Positions 42,665 through 51,053 of a DNA stretch of 64,000 nucleotides are shown here, piece by piece. Every line of letters starts with the position of its first letter. Within the stretch, counting starts at the first letter, position 1. Location: positions 12,911 through 76,910 of the forward strand of contig CAZJDV010000003.1 of the NCBI GenBank assembly GCA_964544865.1, written 5' to 3'. The position numbers were made by a program, and so were the translations under genes. The stretch is from CAZJDV01 sp964544865. GTDB taxonomy: Bacteria > Chloroflexota > Dehalococcoidia > Lucifugimonadales > CAJWER01. Below the pieces are notes generated by a model. The model saw only the letters and a program-made list of their open reading frames with translations. It was not told where the DNA came from and ran no database searches.

Positions 42665-43783
42665 CTATCTGATTCCCAGCTCTCGAATAGAGTGAAGATA
42701 CTGTATGACATGGGCCCGACTCAACAGCCCCGCGAGGCGGCCCCCCTCAATCACCGGAAGCTGGTGGATGGAGTGCTCGGCCAGCACGTCCAGCGCCAGG
42801 GACAGATTGTCGTCGGGCCCGATCGCCTTCAGCGGCATCGGCGTCATTTGACGGCGGACCGTCACTTCATCCCATCGGTCCCGCGGCAAACGTCTCACGT
42901 CCGTGAGTGAGATGATCCCCAGGAGGATGTCCTCGTCACACACGGGCATCGAACGCGCGCCCGCTCGCAGGAAGTGGCCGAATACCGCTTCGGCGACGGT
43001 CGCGTTGGGGTGTACCGTTGCGGGCGATAGATCCATGACGTCGCGCACCCGAACACCCCGAAGTCTCGACTCGACCGCCGTCTCCGTCTGGCTTTGGCCC
43101 GCCGCATTCTGAAGGAACCACCCTATGAACGCGAACCAGATGCCGCCGAAGAAGTTGCCGGATATGAACTGGTAGGCGCCCAGGACCATAAGCCCGATGC
43201 CGACCGCCTGGCCCCCCAGGGCCGCGATCCTCGTGGCCCTGCGATGGTCGCCAGTGAGTCCCCATACGGTGGCCCGAAGCAACCTGCCGCCGTCCAGAGG
43301 AAAAGCCGGCAGCAGGTTGAAGAGCGCCAGGAGCAGATTGATTAGGCCGAGATACCAGACCGCCGCCGCGACGGGGGTGTCGCTCTCCGACAGCGGAATG
43401 AATAATAGGGCGAAGATTCCGGAGATCGCGAGGCTGGATAGCGGCCCCACGGCCGATATCGTGAGCTCATCTCGCGCCCGTCCCGAGTCCGCCTTCAGAC
43501 TGCTGACTCCGCCGAGGATAAACAGCGTGATGCCGCCGACCGAAAACCCCAGGGCGCGGGCGACCAGCGAGTGAGCCATTTCGTGGACGAGGACCGAGGC
43601 GAACAACAGGAACGCGGCCAGGAAGCCCGTGGACCAGTACGCCCGGGGTGTCCAGCCCGGGAAGTTGGCGGGCAGGAGGTTGGAGGCCAGGCTCCATGAC
43701 ACCAGGGCCAGCACCACGAACCACGAGTAGTGGAGGCCGATCTCGATTCCGGCGATCTTGCCGAGGCGGATCGAAGACTTCAA
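42665..43783 (-). CDS. Site-2 protease-like M50 metalloprotease with CBS pair
   Basis: A 372-residue intramembrane protease. The zinc site is VLVHEMAHSLVARALGFSVG (HExxH), the second metal ligand is PAFPLDGGRLLRATVW, and four to six hydrophobic segments lie around them. Two CBS domains follow (VRDVMDLSPATVHPNATVAE and LKAIGPDDNLSLALDVLAEH), which sense adenine nucleotides. The TTG start at 43783 has an AGGAGAG site; the frame open further upstream lacks one. Such proteins release regulators or clear signal peptides. The next gene upstream, a ferritin/VIT fusion, is 71 bases away. Confidence 0.9.
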   Translation of the reverse strand: MKSSIRLGKIAGIEIGLHYSWFVVLALVSWSLASNLLPANFPGWTPRAYWSTGFLAAFLLFASVLVHEMAHSLVARALGFSVGGITLFILGGVSSLKADSGRARDELTISAVGPLSSLAISGIFALLFIPLSESDTPVAAAVWYLGLINLLLALFNLLPAFPLDGGRLLRATVWGLTGDHRRATRIAALGGQAVGIGLMVLGAYQFISGNFFGGIWFAFIGWFLQNAAGQSQTETAVESRLRGVRVRDVMDLSPATVHPNATVAEAVFGHFLRAGARSMPVCDEDILLGIISLTDVRRLPRDRWDEVTVRRQMTPMPLKAIGPDDNLSLALDVLAEHSIHQLPVIEGGRLAGLLSRAHVIQYLHSIRELGIR

Positions 43784-43854
43784 CGAGCTCTCTCCTGGTC
43801 CAAACCCTGGAGTCCCACCGCGGAGATAGGCGAAGAGCGCCGAGGAATCCGCCC

Positions 43855-44973
43855 TCAACGAATCTCGGAGACGGACACCTCAATCAAGCTGCCCACTCCG
43901 TAGGTGACCGCGGCCGCCACGCCACCCACCAGGAGCATCCTCAGCCCACCCAGCCAGATATTGCGCCCCGACATCACGGCGACTAGGCCGCCGACGGCGA
44001 ACAGGGCGCCAGCGCTCAGCAGCGAGCTTATCCACATTGCGGAGTCCCCGGCCTCGAGCAGGTACGGAATTATTGGAACGAACGCGCCAAAGACGAACGC
44101 GAAGAACGAGCTGCTCGCCGCGCCCCAGGGCGCCCCGAGCTCCGACGGGTCCAGCCCGAGCTCCTCCCGGGCCATCGTCCTCAACGCCACCTGCGGGTCC
44201 GACATTACCTGGTGGGCTATGCGGCTGGCCTCCTCCCGGGTCATCCCTTTCGCCTGGTATATCAGTTCGAGCTCCTCCAACTCTTCCTCCGGCCAGTAGC
44301 GGATCTCCATCGCCTCTTTCTGAAGCTCGTACTCGTGTACGTCGCGCTGGGAACGCATCGATATGTACTCGCCGGCGGCCATGGAGAACGCACCTGCCAG
44401 TAGGCCGGCCACCCCGGCGAGCAAGATGAAGTCGGGATTTCCGGTCCCGCCGGCCACGCCCATTACGAGGCTGAAGTTGGAGACGAGTCCGTCGTTCACG
44501 CCCAGAACCGCCGCGCGCAGCTTTCCGCTTCTCCCTAGCGCCCCACCCTCGGGCGCAGGCTCGCCTGTTTTCTCCGGGTGGGACAGGCCGCTCAAAGCGC
44601 GCCAGTGCTCGCGCTCCTCGGGGACAAGATCCCTGGCCTCCGGATCGGCGGCGTATACCTCCAATCCCTTGGCCTCGCTCCTGATCAAAATCGGGAGGAC
44701 TCTGCCGGTGCCAAACAGCCTGGCGCCAAGCCGGAGGAGACGGCTCTGGGTCCCAAGAGGCCCTGGCTTAAGACCGGCCGGGTCAATGCCCAGCAATTCC
44801 GCCCAGCGGCCCGCGTGTCTCATCTCCGCGACGACTAGCTTGCGAAACACGTCCGCCCGATGGGGATCGGTCTCGATGTCGGCCAGCGCCGAGTACATCG
44901 CGGCGGCCTCGAGCTCCATCTCCAGATAGCCCTCGTATCGTGCCCGACTCGCCTTGTTTTCGACTACGCTCAA
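43855..44973 (-). CDS. Ferritin-like / VIT1 fusion (MbfA-type iron or manganese exporter)
   Basis: A 372-residue protein. The N-terminal ferritin-like four-helix domain (YEGYLEMELEAAAMYSALAD, then VVAEMRHAGRWAELLGI) carries Glu and ExxH metal ligands. The C-terminal VIT1/CCC1 domain begins LRAAVLGVNDGLVSNFSLVM, contains MAAGEYISMRSQRDVHEYEL and ends with three membrane helices. In alphaproteobacteria the same fusion exports iron. The TTG start at 44973 is preferred: AGGAG lies eight bases upstream, and the earlier TTG at 45009 repeats the same 15-base sequence with no ribosome site. Metal specificity is inferred. Confidence 0.88.
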   Translation of the reverse strand: MSVVENKASRARYEGYLEMELEAAAMYSALADIETDPHRADVFRKLVVAEMRHAGRWAELLGIDPAGLKPGPLGTQSRLLRLGARLFGTGRVLPILIRSEAKGLEVYAADPEARDLVPEEREHWRALSGLSHPEKTGEPAPEGGALGRSGKLRAAVLGVNDGLVSNFSLVMGVAGGTGNPDFILLAGVAGLLAGAFSMAAGEYISMRSQRDVHEYELQKEAMEIRYWPEEELEELELIYQAKGMTREEASRIAHQVMSDPQVALRTMAREELGLDPSELGAPWGAASSSFFAFVFGAFVPIIPYLLEAGDSAMWISSLLSAGALFAVGGLVAVMSGRNIWLGGLRMLLVGGVAAAVTYGVGSLIEVSVSEIR

Positions 44974-45233
44974 TCGCCGTCTCCTGTTCTTGCTTCCGGC
45001 TACGCCCAATCGCCTTATTCAGTCCACGCCGCATGACGACGATGACAAGTAGGTGAGTGGCGACGCTGATGCGGGTCTGCTCACCATATTATCCCACATG
45101 GCCAGGCCAGGCCAGGCCACACCCCAAGCCCGACGCCCATTCCCGACGACAGGAATCCGCCATCCCTTACTGAGGCTTTCTGTGTGTTTTTTCACAATCT
45201 TTCCACACATAGGTCAGGTATTGTCACGTCCTG

Positions 45234-45262
45234 TTGACACACGTGCAATAAGGTAACAATAG
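45234..45262 (+). promoter_or_regulatory. Putative promoter of the DoxX gene
   Basis: TTGACA (45234-45239) followed by a weak -10 (AACAAT at 45255-45260 with 15-base spacing, or CAATAG with 17). It is within an AT-richer stretch that also has a T6 run (45187-45192). The remainder of 44974-45319 shows no gene. Confidence 0.4.
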
Positions 45263-45319
45263 CAGACACGAATTACATTACAGCCCCACGGACGGAAAGG
45301 GCTAGAAAGGAACCGAGAG

Positions 45320-45884
45320 ATGACTACGACAGCAGATCGGAAATTGAGTCGAGTGGAAGTCAGGGAGTATCGCTCAGGTGAGTTGGGCCGCGAGGAACGC
45401 GCGGTGGCGGTGGAGAAGGCCGCCGACAAGTTGATGAAGTATGTGTGGGTCGCGCTTAGACTCAGCATGGGCTGGACGTTCTTCTGGGCTTTCGTGGACA
45501 AGCTCTTCGGCCTGGGCTTCGCCACTGAAGCGGGCAAGGGTTGGATCGACGGCGGGTCGCCCACATTCGGTTTCTTGAACTTCGCCACGAAAGGCCCATT
45601 CGCGGAGCTATACAGTGAAATGGCCGCCAGCCCGGTCGTCGAGTGGATGTTCATGCTGGGACTTCTCGGGATCGGGTTGCCGCTTCTTCTGGGTGTCGGA
45701 GTCAGGATTGCAGGTCCGATAGGGATCGCGATGTACGCTCTGATGTACACCGTGCTCATTACGCCCAATAACAACCCGTTCATGGACGACCACATCGTAG
45801 GCATCATCATCATGGCAGGGCTCGTACTCGAGGCCGCAGGCTCGCCCATAGCGGAAAAGAAGGAAGCTGCTGAGGAGGAAGAGC
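45320..45884 (+). CDS. DoxX-like membrane protein, 3' end lost in assembly gap
   Basis: A four-helix membrane protein. A 45-residue charged N-terminus is followed by MKYVWVALRLSMGWTFFWAF, then EWMFMLGLLGIGLPLLLGVG, GPIGIAMYALMYTVL and IVGIIIMAGLVLEAAG, which is the DoxX/thiosulfate:quinone oxidoreductase subunit plan. The acidic tail KKEAAEEEE runs directly into the ten N bases, so the natural end is unknown. After the gap an open frame in the same phase ends at 45965 with a GWSRGTQS-like tail that may or may not belong to it. The ATG follows a GAAAGGAACC site. Confidence 0.72.
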
Positions 45885-45894
45885 NNNNNNNNNN
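45885..45894. other. Assembly gap (10 N)
   Basis: Ten undetermined bases. The same 11 bases, GGCTCGCCCAT, occur at 45839-45849 and directly after the gap at 45895-45905, so the join could be a repeat-mediated scaffold artefact. Gene order across this point is not guaranteed. Confidence 0.99.
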
Positions 45895-45991
45895 GGCTCG
45901 CCCATTGGTCCGGGCAAGCTTTGGGTCCAAATTAGGTTGGTCAAGAGGTACCCAATCCTGAAGTAGGCAGGTACGCGGACGCGGCGTGATC

Positions 45992-46026
45992 AAGGCCTGC
46001 CGGTCGCCAGGCGACCGGCAGGCCTT
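45992..46026. terminator. Perfect 16-bp hairpin downstream of nfo
   Basis: AAGGCCTGCCGGTCGC (45992-46007), a three-base loop, and its exact complement (46011-46026). It stands between the nfo stop and the region before the gap, where two transcripts converge. There is only a weak T-rich tail (CTTCGCTTTG on the plus strand). It probably works as a bidirectional terminator. Confidence 0.65.
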
Positions 46027-46051
46027 CGCTTTGTCCACCCACCCGCCGTCG

Positions 46052-46909
46052 TCAGGAAATACCCAGACTGGTCCGTATCTCCTTCAGCCTGTCCACGTTC
46101 TTCTTGTCGGGCCCTTTCGCTTTCTCGTCGAACCCCGGCACCTCGAGCAGAAACGGCACCTCGCGAAAAGCGGGGTGGGCCATGATGGTCTCGAAGCCCC
46201 GCTCGCCCAGATGCCCCTCACCGATGTTCTCGTGCCGGTCGACGCCGGCGCCCAGCTCGACCTTCGAATCGTTGGCATGGACGGCTACCAGCCTGGATAG
46301 GCCGATCTCTTTGTCGAACTCCTCCAGGGCGGCCTCGAGTCCGGATTGTTCCACGATGTCGTATCCCGCCGCGAAGGAGTGCTGGGTGTCGAGGCACACC
46401 ATGACGCGGGGGCTGTCGATCTCCCTTATCAACCTGCCGATCTCGGAGAACGACGAGCCGATATGGGCGCCCATGCCGGCGCTGTTCTCGATCACGAGCC
46501 AGACGTTGGGCGGGCATTTAGAGACCACCTCGCTCAGGGCGGCCGAGGCTTGTGCGAGAACCGCGTCGAACCCCCTGCCCTTATGACTCCCTCCGTGAAA
46601 GATGACGCCCGCAGAGCCGATGCGTCCGGCCACCTCCAGGGTATTGGTAAGTGATTCAACGGATTTCGAGACCAGATCCGGCTCTCCCCCCACGTTAACC
46701 AGGTAGCTTGCGTGGATGAACATCGGGGCGATGCCCGTGGCCTCGATCCTCTCTCGCAAGGCGAGGACCTGCTCTTCCGCCGGCGCCTTGAACGCCCAGG
46801 CGCGAGGCGAGGTCGCGAAAATTTGGACCGCCTCGGCGCCTATCTCCTCCGCCCTGTCGATCCCTTTGGCCGGTCCGCCCGCCGTCGATACGTGCGCTCC
46901 TATTTTCAT
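46052..46909 (-). CDS. nfo: Endonuclease IV (apurinic/apyrimidinic endonuclease)
   Basis: A 285-residue AP endonuclease of base excision repair. It has the TIM-barrel opening KIGAHVSTAGGPAKGIDRAE, metal ligands in MFIHASYLVNVGGE, VIFHGGSHKGRGFD, LVIENSAGMGAHIGSSF and VCLDTQHSFAAGYD, then VHANDSKVELGAGVDRHENI and EGHLGERGFETIMA, all Nfo signatures. The start is the ATG at 46909 behind GGGGGAA; the longer frame has no support. A TATAAT -10 box on the minus strand is at 46944-46949. The rest of the 315-base spacer up to 47224 carries the promoter and leader of the next gene. Confidence 0.96.
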   Translation of the reverse strand: MKIGAHVSTAGGPAKGIDRAEEIGAEAVQIFATSPRAWAFKAPAEEQVLALRERIEATGIAPMFIHASYLVNVGGEPDLVSKSVESLTNTLEVAGRIGSAGVIFHGGSHKGRGFDAVLAQASAALSEVVSKCPPNVWLVIENSAGMGAHIGSSFSEIGRLIREIDSPRVMVCLDTQHSFAAGYDIVEQSGLEAALEEFDKEIGLSRLVAVHANDSKVELGAGVDRHENIGEGHLGERGFETIMAHPAFREVPFLLEVPGFDEKAKGPDKKNVDRLKEIRTSLGIS

Positions 46910-47009
46910 CGTTCCCCCATTGCAGTCTGGATTCGTCCCCCGGATTATAGACCCCTCGCCGGAGGCCGGCCACAGTGCCCCAGGCCCAACTGCGAAATGC
47001 CGAGCGCGC

Positions 47010-47087
47010 TTGACACGGTCCGCCGGCGCGGTACAATCAGACCGTCGATAACTGGATCCACCGGCCGGAGGCACGGCGAGCGGCCGG
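47010..47087 (+). promoter_or_regulatory. Promoter and leader hairpin of the SMP-30 gene
   Basis: TTGACA (47010-47015), a 16-base spacer and TACAAT (47032-47037) form a near-consensus promoter. The leader is about 180 bases long and carries the inverted repeat CCGGCCG (47061-47067) / CGGCCGG (47081-47087). A long leader with an early hairpin is compatible with post-transcriptional control, but no known riboswitch was recognised. Confidence 0.65.
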
Positions 47088-47224
47088 CAACTGAACGAAG
47101 TGGCCGATCTCTTGCTCCGTGTTCCCATTGGAATTGATGGACAGTCAGTAAGCTCTCGATACCGCAGCCTGCTGCGCAGCGCTCTTTCACCAGTCCTCTG
47201 CGGTGAATTCTCTCGGAGGAGACC

Positions 47225-48130
47225 ATGAGCTGGAATTTCGAGCTGGTTGATGGCCCCTATGGCGGGACCACGGAGGGTCCAGCCTGGGACGGCGCCGGGC
47301 TTTTGTTCACCCACATCCCGGCCGGCAAGATCATGCGGTACGACCCGCTCTCACGCCGGTCCGCCACGTTTCGCGCCGATACCAACCAGGCGAACGGCCT
47401 GATGTTCGATCCTGTGGGAAGGCTGTATGCGTGCGAGGGCGGCGCCCGGCGCGTGGTGCGCTATGAGAGCGACGGCGGCTCCACTGTGCTGGCCGACGGA
47501 TTCGATGGCCTGCGGCTCAACATCCCCAACGACGTCGCGATCGACCCGGAGGGCAGGGTGTGGTTCACCGACCCGTACTACGAGGGCGCCGGCGGACCTT
47601 GGAGCGAGGACCGGTCCAACAAGGACCTGGACCACGATTCGGTCTACCGCCTGGACCCGCAGCCCGATGGCGGCTGGTCCATCGACAGGGTCACCTTCGA
47701 CACCACCCGCCCGAACGGCCTACTGTTCTCGCTGGACCATAAGACGCTCTACGTGGCCCAGAGCGGCCGGGAGCCCGAGGAAAAAAGAGAGTTTCGCGCT
47801 TACCCGGTCGAAGTCGACGGCAGCCTGGGCGAGTACGAGCTCCTGCACGATTTCGGCGCGCACCGGGGCATCGACGGCATGGTGCTCGACACCGGCGGAG
47901 ACATCGTGGCCACGGCGGGCTTCCACCAGAGCGGACCGGGACCGATGATCTACGTCTTCTCGCCGACGGGCCGGGTTATCGAGACGCACCCGCTCCCGGT
48001 CGACCGGCCGACGAACTGCTCCTTCGGCGGCCCGAACCTGGCGACGCTCTACGTGACGACCTCCGGCGGCCATCTGTTCTCAGCGCCCACGGAGCGACGC
48101 GGCCGGCTGCTGTTTCCGCGGACCGAGTAG
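47225..48130 (+). CDS. SMP-30/gluconolactonase/LRE family protein
   Basis: A 301-residue six-bladed propeller lactonase. The metal-site motifs are visible: TTEGPAWDGAGLLFTHIPAG (Glu), LRLNIPNDVAIDPEGRVWFT (Asn-Asp), TTRPNGLLFSLDHKTLYVAQ (Asn) and GIDGMVLDTGGDIVATA (Asp-Gly). It hydrolyses sugar lactones, which fits the sugar-dehydrogenase gene that follows 94 bases later. The ATG has a CGGAGGA site. Confidence 0.9.
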   Translation: MSWNFELVDGPYGGTTEGPAWDGAGLLFTHIPAGKIMRYDPLSRRSATFRADTNQANGLMFDPVGRLYACEGGARRVVRYESDGGSTVLADGFDGLRLNIPNDVAIDPEGRVWFTDPYYEGAGGPWSEDRSNKDLDHDSVYRLDPQPDGGWSIDRVTFDTTRPNGLLFSLDHKTLYVAQSGREPEEKREFRAYPVEVDGSLGEYELLHDFGAHRGIDGMVLDTGGDIVATAGFHQSGPGPMIYVFSPTGRVIETHPLPVDRPTNCSFGGPNLATLYVTTSGGHLFSAPTERRGRLLFPRTE

Positions 48131-48223
48131 CCCGCCGGGCGGGCCATCCGAACGACCGAAATTGTGGGCAGTCAAGAATCTTGGAAATTTGCCGATTAGA
48201 AACTACACCTGAGGACATGCCAA

Positions 48224-49261
48224 ATGACTGACGAAGGAATACGAGTCGGATTCGTGGGCGCGGGCGGCATCGCGAAGAGCCGGCACCTCCCGGGGTTCAA
48301 GGCCATCGACGGCGTCGAGCTTGTGAGCGTGTCGAACCGCAGCCGCGAGTCCAGTCAGCGGGTGGCCGACGAGTGGGACATCCCGACCGTCTACGACAGT
48401 TGGGCGGACCTCATCGCGGCCCCGGATACCAACGCCATCTGCATTGGCACGTGGCCGTACATGCATCGCCCCATGGTGCTGGCGGCGCTGGAGCACGACA
48501 AGCACGTCCTGTGCGAGGCGCGCATGGCCATGAACTCGGCCGAGGCCCGCGAAATGCTCGACGCCTCCCGCGAAAAGCCTGATTTGGTCACGCAGCTCGT
48601 CCCCCCGCCGTTCACCCTGGACGTGGACGACACGATCATCGATCTGATTGGAAACGGGTATCTGGGCGACCTGCTCGCGATCGACATCTCCATCGGCGCT
48701 GGGTTCCTCGACCGGGACCGTCCGTTCTCCTGGCGGGACGACCGTGAAGTGAGCGGGAACAACGTGATGCTACTGGGCGCCTGGTACGAGGTGATAATGA
48801 GGCAGGTGGGACCCGCCTCCAGCGTCAAGTCGATCTCAAGGGTCAACGTGAAGTGGCGCAACGACGACACGGGCGCCCGCAGGTCCGTCGCAGTTCCGGA
48901 CCACGTCGAGGTCATCTGCGATATGGTTTCGGGGCCGGTCTTGCACATGCGGGTGACCACCGTGCTGGGCCTCGCGCCGGAGGACGCTATCTGGTATCAC
49001 GGCACGCAGGGGACTCTGCGTCTGAACGACTCTTTGGGTCTCTACGGCGGCCGCGAGGGCGAGGACCAGCTATCGAAGATCGAGATCAGGCCCGAGATGA
49101 AGGGCGGATGGCGCGTGGAGCAGGAGTTCATCAACGCCATCCGTGGCGAGGCGAACGTCTCCCACTCCACCTTCTCGGACGGCGTCAAGTACATGGAGTT
49201 CACCGACGCCGTGCTCATAAGCGCCCAATCCGGCGAGACCGTCTCCCTCCCGATGGCCTAG
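48224..49261 (+). CDS. Gfo/Idh/MocA family oxidoreductase
   Basis: A 345-residue NAD(P)-dependent dehydrogenase. It has the Rossmann GFVGAGGIAKSRHLPGFKAI, the family ICIGTWPYMHRPMVLAALEH and KHVLCEARMAMN, where the usual EKP is CEA (the catalytic Lys is replaced by Ala/Arg context), and the C-terminal GTQGTLRLNDSLGLYGG. The change at EKP may mark an altered or non-dehydrogenase activity. Paired with the lactonase upstream it would oxidise a sugar to its lactone and acid. Confidence 0.85.
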   Translation: MTDEGIRVGFVGAGGIAKSRHLPGFKAIDGVELVSVSNRSRESSQRVADEWDIPTVYDSWADLIAAPDTNAICIGTWPYMHRPMVLAALEHDKHVLCEARMAMNSAEAREMLDASREKPDLVTQLVPPPFTLDVDDTIIDLIGNGYLGDLLAIDISIGAGFLDRDRPFSWRDDREVSGNNVMLLGAWYEVIMRQVGPASSVKSISRVNVKWRNDDTGARRSVAVPDHVEVICDMVSGPVLHMRVTTVLGLAPEDAIWYHGTQGTLRLNDSLGLYGGREGEDQLSKIEIRPEMKGGWRVEQEFINAIRGEANVSHSTFSDGVKYMEFTDAVLISAQSGETVSLPMA

Positions 49262-49417
49262 AGGCCCCGCCGCTCCGATAGGCCGCTGATTAAAGAGGTG
49301 TGCAGACGGGCCTTACCCCTCTGCCGGGTGTGTAAGGGTGTCCCACACACACACTGTTATCAATATCTTGCCAAGAAGATCCACGGAGCACGCGAAAGCA
49401 ATGAGGAAGTCGAAGGG

Positions 49418-50584
49418 ATGGACGTAACAGCACTGCGCAAGCAGATTCCGACGACGCGGCACATGACCTACCTCAACACCGGCTGGTCGGGCCCATCGCC
49501 TGTCTCCGTGATAGACGCCATTGAGGAGCGGCTGGAGTACGAGAGCTACAACGGGCCGACGTCGCCCGAGGTCCTGGACAGCGCGAAGGAGATCGACCTG
49601 AGCGCCAGGCGGGCCACGGCGGGGCTGCTCAACGCGTCGCCCGACGAGATCCTGCTCACCGCCAATACGACCCAGGGCATCAACCTGGTGATGTCCGGCC
49701 TGCCGTGGCGGGAGGGCGACGAGATCGTCACCTGCGATCTAGAGCACCCTTCCATACTACTGCCCTCGTACCACCTTCAGCGCCGAGGCGTCAAGACCAG
49801 GGTCTTGGCCTTTGCACCCGACGAGTCTCACGAGACCATCCTGGCCAAGGTCGAGGATGCCTTGACAGACCGCACGCGGATGGTGTTCTTCAGCCATATC
49901 GAGTACTCGTGCGGGCTGCGAATGCCCGTCGAACAGATCAGGGAGCTCACCGGGCCGCGAGGTATCTGGATGCTCCTGGACTGTGCGCAGGCGGCCGGGC
50001 ACGTTCCCGTCGACATGCGGGAAATCGACTGCGACTTTTACGCCCTACCCGGCCAGAAGTGGCTTCTGGGCCCGGACGAGACGGGCGCCTTGTATGTCAA
50101 GGAGTCGCTGATACCGCTGATCGACCCCGCACTGGTGGGATGGGAGTCGGTCAAGGAATACGACTGGGATGGCGGCTACGTGCCCAACACGTATGAGATC
50201 GACAAGCTCCTCGTCGGCACCGCCAGCGCCCCCCTGCGCTTCGGCTACAACGCCGGAATCGGGTTCGCACAGTGGATCGGAGTCACCGCCATCGAGCAAC
50301 GGGACCTGTCTCTCGCGTCGGCCCTGAAGGCAGGACTCGCCGCCATACCGGGCGTGAGGGTGCTTTCGCCGATGGAGGGGCCGGGCTGCTCCGGGCTCGT
50401 CTCGTTCGTTATCGACGGGGCGGACCCCCAGGGGGCCTGCGCCAGACTCTGGGATTCCTACCGAATCGTAGTTCGCGACGTGGTCCGTCCGCCATCCTTG
50501 CGGGCCTCGGTGGACTTCTTCAATACAGACCAAGAGGTGGCGCAGCTCGTCGAGGCGGTGAGGGAGCTAGCGCGCGGAGCCTAG
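49418..50584 (+). CDS. Class V PLP aminotransferase / cysteine desulfurase-like enzyme
   Basis: A 388-residue fold-I enzyme. HMTYLNTGWSGPSPVSVIDA opens it; LLTANTTQGINLVMSGLPW, IWMLLDCAQAAGHVPVDM (PLP Asp188) and FYALPGQKWLLGPDETGALY (Schiff-base Lys214) are the hallmarks. It is closest in layout to isopenicillin-N epimerase / egtE-type and serine-pyruvate-like members. The start is the ATG at 49418 with GAAGGG upstream; the 40 in-frame codons before it are leader. Substrate unknown. Confidence 0.87.
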   Translation: MDVTALRKQIPTTRHMTYLNTGWSGPSPVSVIDAIEERLEYESYNGPTSPEVLDSAKEIDLSARRATAGLLNASPDEILLTANTTQGINLVMSGLPWREGDEIVTCDLEHPSILLPSYHLQRRGVKTRVLAFAPDESHETILAKVEDALTDRTRMVFFSHIEYSCGLRMPVEQIRELTGPRGIWMLLDCAQAAGHVPVDMREIDCDFYALPGQKWLLGPDETGALYVKESLIPLIDPALVGWESVKEYDWDGGYVPNTYEIDKLLVGTASAPLRFGYNAGIGFAQWIGVTAIEQRDLSLASALKAGLAAIPGVRVLSPMEGPGCSGLVSFVIDGADPQGACARLWDSYRIVVRDVVRPPSLRASVDFFNTDQEVAQLVEAVRELARGA

Positions 50585-50599
50585 TCGCGCCGGCCCCGG

Positions 50600-51010
50600 C
50601 TAGGGTGCGGCGTTGCCGATGACGTTGCCCTCGCCATCGGTTTCCAGCAGGCCGGCGGTAGAGTCCAACAGGACCATCCGATTGCCCCACGGGTCCTCCA
50701 CAACGACGCACCGGCCGATCTGGATGTCGAAGGGCTGGACGACGACCCTGTCGCCGGCCGCCTCGACGCGGACGGCCGCATCATCCGCCGACGCAACACC
50801 GAAATCGACCTCCTGCTCCCGGCTCTTCCTCTGGAGGACGATCTCGGCGTCGGAGCCGGGCATGGCGAGGCCGGCGGCGTCCACCGTGCGCCATACGAGC
50901 CGGTGTCCCAGCCGGTCCCGATAGTACGCGAGACCGGCCTCCGGGTCCGGCACGTAGAACCTGACGCAATCGACCTTATGCACCAGCGTTCTTTCGCCGC
51001 GCTCCACCAT
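50600..51010 (-). CDS. Glyoxalase/VOC superfamily protein
   Basis: A 136-residue VOC-fold protein. HKVDCVRFYVPDPEAGLAYY starts module 1 (RDRLGHRLVWRT), and module 2 contains VVQPFDIQIGRCVVVEDPWG with NRMVLLD. The usual metal ligands His/Glu are partly present. The ATG at 51010 is fixed by GGAGGGG four bases upstream. It lies after the TIM-barrel gene on the same strand, 43 bases away. Likely a small-molecule isomerase, dioxygenase or binding protein. Confidence 0.82.
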   Translation of the reverse strand: MVERGERTLVHKVDCVRFYVPDPEAGLAYYRDRLGHRLVWRTVDAAGLAMPGSDAEIVLQRKSREQEVDFGVASADDAAVRVEAAGDRVVVQPFDIQIGRCVVVEDPWGNRMVLLDSTAGLLETDGEGNVIGNAAP

Positions 51011-51053
51011 GAATCCCCTCCGCAAGCCGTGAGTCCCCAGGGTCAGCGCGGCG

